From the NCBI GenBank assembly GCA_945833895.1, contig CAMAGQ010000110.1, positions 1-5,517 on the forward strand: a stretch of 5,517 bases of DNA, in the 5' to 3' direction. This DNA is from an uncultured bacterium (GTDB taxonomy: Bacteria > Cyanobacteriota > Vampirovibrionia > Gastranaerophilales > Gastranaerophilaceae). This document shows, in pieces, positions 1 to 5,517 of this stretch. Made by a program: the position numbers and the translations under genes. The notes under the pieces are model-generated. The model was not told the DNA's origin and did not search any database. It saw only the letters and a list, made by a program, of their open reading frames with translations. Positions within the stretch are counted from its first letter, which is position 1; every line of letters begins with the position of its first letter.

Positions 1-3000
1 TATATATCCGTTGTTACACTTGGAGTTTTATACGTAATATTCTTGGCTTTACCGCTTGTTTTGACTCCGATTTTGAGGAACTATCAGTCACAAATTACCG
101 AAACGGTTAAAACCGCGACAGGATTTGATACTGTGATTGAAAAGCCGTCAATTACAACAACCTGGAACCTTAGAGCAGGGGTTAAAGCCGAAAAAGTCAC
201 TCTTTCTATCCCTACTCAAAAAGAACCTTTCTTCTCATCAAAAGTCATTGGCGGAAATGTTTCGTTATTGCCTTTATTATTCAAAAAAATCCAACTTGGA
301 AATCTGTATGCAAAAGAAATCAACACTAATATAGGGATTAAAAAAGACGGGTCACTACTGGCTTTAGATTATTTACCAAAAGCCACAGAACCTTCTGAGC
401 CGTTCGTTTTACCTTTCGGGTTAAAGTTATCAAACAAATTACCTGATGTTAAAATCAGCAAATATAATCTAACCCTTACGGATTTGCCGACAAACAAAAC
501 TTACTATACACAAGGCGAAAATTTAAAGATTTCCAAATTTATACTGGATAAAAGAATAAAATTCAGGACAAAAGGTGAAATCGTTTTGGATAGAAGCCGT
601 GTTTCTAACTACGACATAAACATCGATAACAGAATTATGCCTGATTTGCAGTTGCAAAAACTTGTATTCCCTGAAGATGTAGTTGTCGTTGAGGAGAATG
701 AAGTTTCAAAACAAAATCCAAACGTCATAAATTTCAACGCTATTGATTTTCTCGATGCGATTGTAAAAAACAAATTATGCGGAGATTTAACCGCTGACAT
801 CAAAACTTCTGGCACACTAAAATCACCGAAACTCAACGGCTCACTGAATATTGACACCTTATCCGTAGGCGTTGACGGGAAAAAGTTACCTGAAAGTTAC
901 ATCAACTTAGACTTTAAAAATTCCAAAACCGCTATAGATTCTATATTATTCTCGTCGTTTGATGACAAGGAAAAAACTCAAATAATCGGCAGTGTTACAA
1001 CGGGTAAAAGACCTGCCATTGATATGACATTACGTTCAAATGCGAAGTTTAATAATATTATTAAATTAGTCAACAGCATTTCAAAATCCTTCAGCATAAA
1101 TGATTTTGAAACACTTTCCGCAACAGGCGGAATTGATGCGGATTTTAACATCAATTCAGACTTGAAAAAAGTTTACTCTAACGGTTATTTAAAAATTGTA
1201 CCGTCTAAAATTTCTTACGGACTGTATAACGTTGTAATTGATAACATTACAGCCGACATCAATTTTGACAACGGAATCACAATAAATAAATCAGGATTTT
1301 CTATATTATCCCACCCGTTATCATTGACAGGTACAATTGAACAAAATTCCTCAACAGATTTGACTTTAAAAGCAGACAAAATGTCTGTAAAAGGCTTGCT
1401 GACCGCACTCGGACAGGTTAATCTACTTAAAGACAACGACATCACTGACGGGGTTTTATCAGTAAAAGCCCTGATAAAAGGAAAACTTAAAAACCTTACC
1501 CCTGAAATCATATCTTCTGTTGATAATTTAAAAATTTACAACAAACCGTCAGCATTAATGCTTGCTCTAAAAGAATTACAAATGAACGCAAACTATGACG
1601 GGAAAGTTCTTGCAGGAAACGTGAATATTTTTGACTTACTTGCTCAAACAGGCGGTTCTACGATAAAACTTCCTGATACAAACATTTTATTAGACACTAA
1701 AGACATCAATATCAAAAAAGCGTATGTATTACTGAACAATTCAAGAATAGACATAACCGGCGGAATTAAAGACTATGTGAGTGACAAAATGGCAATCAAC
1801 CTATGTGCAAAAGGTCATTTGCAAAGTTCTGATATCGTTTCACTATTGCCGAAAGAATTTGTATCACTCATAACATACAAAGGCAGATTACCGCTTAATA
1901 TAAACATCACAGGAAACTCAAAAATTCAAAATATTTCATTAAATCTAGATGCCGATAAAAACAATTATATTTCGCTTATTGACATTGATAAACTAAGAAA
2001 CAAGACCGCCAAAATCAAATCAAATATTGAAATAATCGGAGACAGTTTAAGATTATCCAATACAGGTTTGTACGAAGGTAATAACCTTATCGCAGAGGTA
2101 ACGGGCGGGATTAATAAATTATACACAAATCCGAAATTAAACATGGAAGTTGTAATCCCTAATCAAATATCATTCCCGATTTGGGGTGTTCCGTCGTCAA
2201 ACATTTCTGTTCTTGGGTCGGTACACGCAGGCGGGAAACTTGATAACCCGACACTAAAAGGTAAAGTTATGATGTCTGATATTTCAATGAAAGACATGGA
2301 TTTTGCGATTAGTGATTTAACTGCCGATTTATCGGGCGAAATTCTAAACGGCACGGCAACCGCAAAAGAAATAAAAATTGGCGGGCTTGCTGCAAAAAAT
2401 CTTGGTGCAAAATTCGCACTGAGAGATTACAGTTTGTTCAGCCTGACAGATATCACAGGCAAGGCTTTTGACGGCGACATCAAAGGAAAATTATCCTATG
2501 ATATAAACACTTCAAAAACAGGCATAGATTTTTCAGGCGAAGGGCTAAACGCTTCAAACGCAATCTACGGAGCAACAGGAATTAAAGATGCCTTAACAGG
2601 GGCATTGAATTTCAAGGCACTTCTTGGAATGCAAGGGATTACCGACACAGATATTATAAAATCTCTAAACGGAAATATTAATTTTGATATTCAAAACGGA
2701 CGTTTCGTAAGTATCGGACGTTTGGAAAACCTTGTATCAGCACAAAATATTTCATCAAATTCAATCTTAAAATCTGCGATTTCAGCACTATCTGTGGCAT
2801 CAACGGTTCAAGAAGCCGACAAATTCAAATCAATAAACGGCGATTTAAAACTTGCCAACGGAAGTGCGGATTTAACAAAAATACTTGTCGCAGGGCCGCT
2901 GATGTCCTATTACGTTACGGGTAAATACAACATTTTGCCAAACACTGCAAACCTTATCATCCTTGGACGATTAGATTCTAAAGTAGTATCAGTGCTGGGT

Positions 3001-3570
3001 GTAATCGGTGATTTATCGGCAGAAAGACTGCTTTCAGCAATCCCGAAACTTGGGAAAATGACAACTTCTATTTGGAAACAATTAACCTCAGATCCTGCAA
3101 ACGAGAATGTTTCGCTAATCCCTGCACTGACCACAGGCAGTACAAACTACAAGGATTTCAAAGTTTCTTACAACGGAACAGCTGGAGCCGTTTCTGCCGT
3201 AAAATACTTCAAATGGTTATCTTCACCAACAGAAGAAGTTCAAGATATAAATATAAAACAAGACTTAAAAAATGCCAAAGATGCCGTAAAAGAAAATATA
3301 ACAAACAGAGTTAATCACACCAAACAGACATCTGAAAACGTCAAAACAAACGTTACAAATATTGTTGAAACACAGAAAGCAAAAGTTCAGGCAATAAAAA
3401 ATGATGTTTCGCAGACAAAAGAAAATCTGCAAAACTCAAAAGAAAACGCTAAACAGACTTCAGAAAACATGAAAAAACTGTTTAATAATGCGATAAAAAA
3501 TGCCTTATCAAAACCTGCACCAACCGCAGCGACACCTGAAACTCCGGCAGAACTTCCGACAGAGGAATAA
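1..3570 (+). CDS. AsmA/TamB-like inner-membrane-anchored periplasmic protein (5' partial)
   Basis: The frame is open from base 1 to a tandem stop (TAA TAA, 3568-3573), giving 1189 codons. No start is visible. The TTG at 43 lies inside a hydrophobic helix and has no ribosome binding site, so the true start is upstream of the window. Residues (first codon = 1): about 1-25 are a membrane helix (YISVVTLGVLYVIFLALPLV). Residues 28-65 look like the AsmA N-terminal region (helix, 'TGFDTVIEKPSI', then a Trp). A long beta-rich region follows, with G-x-[LI]-x-x-x-P-x-L-x-G-type turns near 271-280, 703-714 and 745-754. An AsmA-like C-terminal domain spans about 820-1020, with 'LNGNINFDIQNGRF' at 889-902 and 'GPLMSYYVTGKY' at 965-976. 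A lysine-rich helix covers about 1083-1168 and a Pro/Thr/Glu tail 1171-1189. Known members (AsmA, YhdP, TamB) bridge inner and outer membranes and move phospholipid. That role here is inferred from the family. The family call is good; the subfamily is uncertain. Confidence 0.85.
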   Translation, partial: YISVVTLGVLYVIFLALPLVLTPILRNYQSQITETVKTATGFDTVIEKPSITTTWNLRAGVKAEKVTLSIPTQKEPFFSSKVIGGNVSLLPLLFKKIQLGNLYAKEINTNIGIKKDGSLLALDYLPKATEPSEPFVLPFGLKLSNKLPDVKISKYNLTLTDLPTNKTYYTQGENLKISKFILDKRIKFRTKGEIVLDRSRVSNYDINIDNRIMPDLQLQKLVFPEDVVVVEENEVSKQNPNVINFNAIDFLDAIVKNKLCGDLTADIKTSGTLKSPKLNGSLNIDTLSVGVDGKKLPESYINLDFKNSKTAIDSILFSSFDDKEKTQIIGSVTTGKRPAIDMTLRSNAKFNNIIKLVNSISKSFSINDFETLSATGGIDADFNINSDLKKVYSNGYLKIVPSKISYGLYNVVIDNITADINFDNGITINKSGFSILSHPLSLTGTIEQNSSTDLTLKADKMSVKGLLTALGQVNLLKDNDITDGVLSVKALIKGKLKNLTPEIISSVDNLKIYNKPSALMLALKELQMNANYDGKVLAGNVNIFDLLAQTGGSTIKLPDTNILLDTKDINIKKAYVLLNNSRIDITGGIKDYVSDKMAINLCAKGHLQSSDIVSLLPKEFVSLITYKGRLPLNINITGNSKIQNISLNLDADKNNYISLIDIDKLRNKTAKIKSNIEIIGDSLRLSNTGLYEGNNLIAEVTGGINKLYTNPKLNMEVVIPNQISFPIWGVPSSNISVLGSVHAGGKLDNPTLKGKVMMSDISMKDMDFAISDLTADLSGEILNGTATAKEIKIGGLAAKNLGAKFALRDYSLFSLTDITGKAFDGDIKGKLSYDINTSKTGIDFSGEGLNASNAIYGATGIKDALTGALNFKALLGMQGITDTDIIKSLNGNINFDIQNGRFVSIGRLENLVSAQNISSNSILKSAISALSVASTVQEADKFKSINGDLKLANGSADLTKILVAGPLMSYYVTGKYNILPNTANLIILGRLDSKVVSVLGVIGDLSAERLLSAIPKLGKMTTSIWKQLTSDPANENVSLIPALTTGSTNYKDFKVSYNGTAGAVSAVKYFKWLSSPTEEVQDINIKQDLKNAKDAVKENITNRVNHTKQTSENVKTNVTNIVETQKAKVQAIKNDVSQTKENLQNSKENAKQTSENMKKLFNNAIKNALSKPAPTAATPETPAELPTEE
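3247..3510 (+). other. C-terminal Lys/Asn/Gln-rich helical region of the AsmA-like protein
   Basis: Residues about 1083-1170 of the AsmA-like product contain almost no Gly or Pro and are rich in Lys, Asn, Glu, Gln and Thr, with hydrophobic residues every 3-4 positions. This is the composition of a long amphipathic or coiled-coil helix, loosely like apolipoprotein/LEA-type 11-residue repeats. It follows the conserved AsmA C-terminal domain and precedes a short Pro-rich tail. The secondary structure is inferred from composition only. Confidence 0.6.
3322..3474 (+). repeat. Duplicated KQTSEN[VM]K segment inside the helical tail
   Basis: Residues 1108-1115 (KQTSENVK, from base 3322) and 1151-1158 (KQTSENMK, from base 3451) are nearly identical in protein and in DNA (aaacagac-N-tc-N-gaaaac). 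They are 129 bases, or 43 codons, apart. This points to growth of the helical tail by internal duplication. It is a short match, so it is a minor feature. Confidence 0.5.
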
Positions 3571-3577
3571 TAAAAAT
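3571..3577. other. Convergent gene junction, 7 bases, no terminator seen
   Basis: The stop codons of the plus-strand AsmA-like gene (ending 3570) and the minus-strand repeat-protein gene (stop at 3578-3580) are separated by only 7 A/T bases. I see no GC-rich hairpin with a T-run here or just inside either gene end, so transcripts from both sides probably overlap at their 3' ends or end by Rho. Confidence 0.6.
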
Positions 3578-4552
3578 TTACAGAATACAAGCAAGCACCA
3601 TAAGGATTAATGTTCCAATCTGGAAGGCTGTTGCCATGTTTTGGCTGAACTTATTGCTGTCATATTTTCTTGCAGATTTTTGAGCGTTAATTGCACTTGA
3701 TATACGCATGATTCTTTCGCTTTCACTGTCGTTAGAAAATTCCGTACCGAATATGCTTGTTTCGACCCTTGATAACCGCTTTGACATCGGCTCATTTTCG
3801 TATTTTGTTTTATAAAGTGTTTTTTCTATTGCAGAAATGTTTAACTGTTTTGCGGGTTTAAAAACATTATTTTGCGGATAATCGTCATAATCGTTGTAAG
3901 TCTGCGAAAAAGCAGGCGACATTCTGCCATTCATTGATTGATAGGCAAAAGCATCGTTTCCGTAGGAATTCAAATGGTAATCTTCATCAAACCTGTCAAC
4001 ATCCTCGTCATAAAAAGAATTTTCCTGCTGCGCAAGTTTATTTTCCATAAATTTCTTCGGTTTGATTTCCGCTTTCAGACGGTCTACACGAGTTGATAAA
4101 TCATCCTTTTCGTAGGTTTTACCAAAAGTTTTTGTTTCCAGTTTTGAAAGTCTTGCTGCAAGGTTTTCATTTTTAAATTCTTTTTGGAATATTGAACGTT
4201 CAAGTTCATCCACAGCAGGATAATCCATTTTGGAAGCCTCAACAGGCTCTTTAGCAAATACCCAGGAGTCCTCAGGTTCTGCAAAAGTATCTTCTTTCGG
4301 CTCAATTTCTTTACCTATTTCGTCAGCCGAAATATCCTTCTTTAATTTCGCAATACGAGTTTGAACCTCACCGGCGGAAGTTTTCCCGTATATTTTTTCT
4401 TCAAGACGGCTTAACCGCGATGAATCACTTTCATTTGAATATGTATAACCGTATAAAGAATCTTCGATTTTATCAAGTATTTGACTGTTTTGACCAGCCA
4501 GAACTATCTGGCAATTTAACATAACGATTAATAGTAAAACAAATTTTTTCAT
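3578..4552 (-). CDS. Exported repeat protein with signal peptide and C-terminal membrane tail, function unknown
   Basis: The product has 324 residues from the ATG at 4552. An in-frame ATG at 4567 would add MLCHH. I prefer 4552 because it gives a standard signal peptide (MKKFVLLLIVML..., cleavage likely after VLA at residue 19) and leaves a leader of about 17 bases after the predicted promoter. Starting at 4567 would make the mRNA nearly leaderless. Neither start has a clear Shine-Dalgarno. The Cys at residue 14 is not in a lipobox. After the signal come three 50-residue repeats (25-74, 114-163, 239-288). The first linker is acidic (75-113), and the second is rich in Tyr, Asp and Asn (164-238). 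Residues 306-324 are a hydrophobic segment ending at the C-terminus (ATAFQIGTLILMVLACIL), probably a membrane anchor. Each repeat holds two half-motifs of the type E-x-x-[LI]-[YF]-x-K-x-[YF] ... R-L-x-[RK]-L-E. I do not recognise a named family. Similar repeats occur, as I recall, in Melainabacteria-type proteins. A structural or scaffold role in the envelope is a guess. Confidence 0.85.
   Translation of the reverse strand: MKKFVLLLIVMLNCQIVLAGQNSQILDKIEDSLYGYTYSNESDSSRLSRLEEKIYGKTSAGEVQTRIAKLKKDISADEIGKEIEPKEDTFAEPEDSWVFAKEPVEASKMDYPAVDELERSIFQKEFKNENLAARLSKLETKTFGKTYEKDDLSTRVDRLKAEIKPKKFMENKLAQQENSFYDEDVDRFDEDYHLNSYGNDAFAYQSMNGRMSPAFSQTYNDYDDYPQNNVFKPAKQLNISAIEKTLYKTKYENEPMSKRLSRVETSIFGTEFSNDSESERIMRISSAINAQKSARKYDSNKFSQNMATAFQIGTLILMVLACIL
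3689..3838 (-). repeat. Bipartite 50-residue protein repeat, copy 3
   Basis: Encodes residues 239-288 of the exported repeat protein: 'AIEKTLYKTKYENE', then 'KRLSRVETSIFGTEFSND' and 'ERIMRISSAI'. It is separated from copy 2 by 75 residues. It keeps the R-L-S-R-[LV]-E and [IY]-[FY]-G landmarks, but the last Arg-rich helix is more diverged. The repeats match at the protein level only. Confidence 0.75.
4064..4213 (-). repeat. Bipartite 50-residue protein repeat, copy 2
   Basis: Encodes residues 114-163 of the exported repeat protein: 'ELERSIFQKEFKNENLAARL', then 'SKLETKTFGKTYEKDDLSTR' and 'VDRLKAEI'. This is the clearest copy. Its two halves align with each other (LE-x-x-x-F-x-K-x-[FY] ... L-x-x-R-[LV]-x-[KR]-L), so the full unit appears to be a tandem of an approximately 22-residue half-unit. 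Confidence 0.8.
4331..4480 (-). repeat. Bipartite 50-residue protein repeat, copy 1
   Basis: Encodes residues 25-74 of the exported repeat protein, just after the predicted signal peptide: 'KIEDSLYGYTYSNE', then 'SRLSRLEEKIYGKTSAGE' and 'TRIAKLKKDI'. It aligns without gaps to copies 2 and 3 over the R-L-S-[RK]-[LV]-E and [IT]-[YF]-G landmarks. Confidence 0.78.
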
Positions 4553-4555
4553 ATG

Positions 4556-4583
4556 ATGACACAACATTTGATGGAATTATAAC
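4556..4583 (+). promoter_or_regulatory. Predicted sigma-70-type promoter of the TPR-like gene
   Basis: A -35-like ATGACA (4556-4561, five of six matches to TTGACA) and a -10-like TATAAC (4578-4583, five of six) are separated by 16 bases. The start would fall near 4590, about 7 bases before the ATG at 4597, which leaves no room for a Shine-Dalgarno. The -10 overlaps the minus-strand TATAAT by four bases. Confidence 0.45.
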
Positions 4584-4584
4584 A
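4576..4584 (-). promoter_or_regulatory. Extended -10 promoter element of the exported repeat-protein gene
   Basis: Read on the minus strand, 4584-4576 is TGtTATAAT, a perfect extended -10. No good -35 lies 16-18 bases upstream, which is usual for extended -10 promoters. Transcription should start near 4569, giving a leader of about 17 bases to the ATG at 4552, or almost none to the alternative ATG at 4567. It shares bases with the opposing plus-strand -10. Confidence 0.6.
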
Positions 4585-4596
4585 TATCTGAAAAAT

Positions 4597-5517
4597 ATGA
4601 ATTTCATTGCACCGTTAAATGAAATATTTTGTCAGTTTAAAGATTTGCTTCTATGGGAAACCATCTTAAGTATTGCGAAAAATGATGAGCAGTATGTGGA
4701 ATTAAACACGAAAATCTGTAACTCACTTGCGCACTTTACCCCTAACTCAAATGCAATTTTTGCAAGAATTGCACAAAACATAAAAAATCCAAAACTTGGA
4801 CTTGATATATGGACACGAGGCACAAGACTTGCTGCATATATAGGTGATAAAAGTTTATACGCAATATCTCAAAAACAGTGTCTTGCGCTTATAAATGAGC
4901 TTGATGATAACGCTACTTTAACTATTAGATATAATATTTCAGAAAGATTAGGAAAACTTCTAACCGACTATAATCCATCGGAAGCAATGGATTATTTGCC
5001 GGATGCAATAGCAAATGCAAAAAATATAAATGATATACCTAGAGAAATTGAGCTTCTCGGGTATATGTCAAAATGCTGTCGAGATACAGGAAATTATTTT
5101 GGTAATGTAGAATGTGTTGACCGTGCTTTAGAAGAAATACCTGATGAAAAAAAGCTTGAAACAGCGCTTGTAAAATGTTCAAAATTACAATCGCTCCTTG
5201 CGATAGGGAATTGCGGACAAATTGTAAATATGATTGATACGGAGATTACCCCTGTATTTGAAGATATATTCTCCAAACCATATTCAAGAACAGATATTCC
5301 TGTCAATACCATAGCTGAAACTTATTTAAAAACCCGTCTGCTCTTAGCGGAAGCCCTAACAATGCAAGGCGATGATCGTGCGTTTGATGTACTTAATAAC
5401 TTGTTTGATATTCTTACAAAAGAAAACATTCAGGACTATGATATACAATACAGATACAAGCTTGCCCTTGCTTTTGCAAATACTATGAAGGGTGATTTTG
5501 AAACATCAGATACACTT
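4597..5517 (+). CDS. TPR-like helical-repeat protein, probably the C-terminal part of a STAND-type regulator (3' partial)
   Basis: The frame is open from ATG 4597 to the window edge, 307 codons without a stop. No Shine-Dalgarno is visible, and the ATG is the first one in a frame open from 4525. The product is almost all helical with no signal peptide or membrane segment, so it is probably cytoplasmic. TPR-like helix pairs are seen at about 113-146 ('SERLGKLL...AMDYLPDAIANAK'), 147-180 ('ELLGYMSKCCRDTGNY...VDRALEEIP', the best match, with the Gly, Tyr, Ala-Leu and Pro landmarks), 181-214, 238-275 ('LLLAEALTMQGDD...') and from 283 to the edge. Residues 1-45 ('FCQFKDLLLWETI' then 'VELNTKICNSL') resemble the segment between the winged helix and TPRs of STAND or AAA_16 ATPases, where 'F-x-F-x-H-x-L-L-x-E' is followed by a helix. 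No P-loop is present in the window, so the ATPase part, if it ever existed, is missing. The gene is divergent from the exported repeat protein, 44 bases away. Coding is confident; the STAND link is tentative. Confidence 0.7.
   Translation, partial: MNFIAPLNEIFCQFKDLLLWETILSIAKNDEQYVELNTKICNSLAHFTPNSNAIFARIAQNIKNPKLGLDIWTRGTRLAAYIGDKSLYAISQKQCLALINELDDNATLTIRYNISERLGKLLTDYNPSEAMDYLPDAIANAKNINDIPREIELLGYMSKCCRDTGNYFGNVECVDRALEEIPDEKKLETALVKCSKLQSLLAIGNCGQIVNMIDTEITPVFEDIFSKPYSRTDIPVNTIAETYLKTRLLLAEALTMQGDDRAFDVLNNLFDILTKENIQDYDIQYRYKLALAFANTMKGDFETSDTL

Noticed and set aside
43..45. TTG at 43 as the start codon of the AsmA-like gene
   Set aside because: The frame is open back to base 1 and the upstream codons encode the first half of a membrane helix. 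There is no ribosome binding site before 43, and the gene simply enters from outside the window.
3072..3314. Plus-strand 80-residue reading frame inside the AsmA-like gene
   Set aside because: It lies wholly within the strong long gene in another frame, has an Arg/Cys/Lys-rich composition without domain character, and has no separate start signals. It is a shadow.
4084..4305. Minus-strand 73-residue frame within the exported repeat-protein gene
   Set aside because: It overlaps repeat copy 2 and the linker in another frame of the same strand. It looks like a frame-shadow rather than a gene.
3578..4552. Lipoprotein interpretation of the repeat protein because of a Cys in the signal region
   Set aside because: The sequence around the Cys is M-L-N-C, not an L-[AS]-[GA]-C lipobox, and a good V-L-A cleavage site follows it.
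4632..4823. Minus-strand 63-residue frame opposite the TPR-like gene
   Set aside because: The plus-strand frame here is open for 307 codons and has clear helical-repeat character. The antisense frame has no recognisable features.
5094..5312. Minus-strand 72-residue frame opposite the TPR-like gene
   Set aside because: It is antisense to TPR-like helices, with a Ser/Ile/Phe-rich composition typical of antisense shadows.
4597..5517. Full STAND ATPase call for the TPR-like gene
   Set aside because: No Walker A or Walker B motif is present in the visible 307 residues. Only the region after the ATPase is suggested, so the name is kept at TPR-like.

Overview
The window is low in GC (roughly one third to 37% by eye) and fully bacterial in layout: three long protein genes fill almost all of it, with gaps of 7 and 44 bases. 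No RNA gene, insertion sequence, CRISPR array or attachment site was seen. The envelope-type proteins indicate a diderm bacterium. The paired 'E-x-x-[LI]-[YF]-G-K ... R-L-x-[RK]-L-E' repeats of the middle gene resemble proteins I associate with non-photosynthetic cyanobacterial relatives (Melainabacteria/Vampirovibrionia, for example gut Gastranaerophilales). This lineage call is inference from memory and is moderate at best.

Layout. (1) Bases 1-3570, plus strand: a very large AsmA/TamB-like protein, cut at its 5' end by the window edge. The frame is already open at base 1 and encodes a membrane helix, so the gene starts upstream. (2) Bases 3578-4552, minus strand, convergent with gene 1: a secreted or membrane-tethered protein with a signal peptide, three 50-residue bipartite repeats and a hydrophobic C-terminal tail. 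(3) Bases 4597-5517, plus strand, divergent from gene 2: an all-helical, TPR-like protein that runs off the right edge. It resembles the C-terminal half of a STAND-type (signal-transduction ATPase) regulator.

How they may work together. Gene 1 probably acts in the envelope, by analogy with AsmA, YhdP and TamB, which carry phospholipid between inner and outer membrane. Gene 2 is exported too, but it is not in an operon with gene 1 because they face each other. Genes 2 and 3 share one short intergenic region. There, the plus-strand -10 (TATAAC) and the minus-strand extended -10 (TGtTATAAT) lie on almost the same bases, so the two are probably transcribed from one symmetric promoter.

The most notable points are this shared -10, the coding-like reading frame upstream of the first ATG of gene 3 (suggesting a lost N-terminus or an unusual start), the undescribed repeat architecture of gene 2, and the lysine-rich helical tail on the AsmA-like protein.
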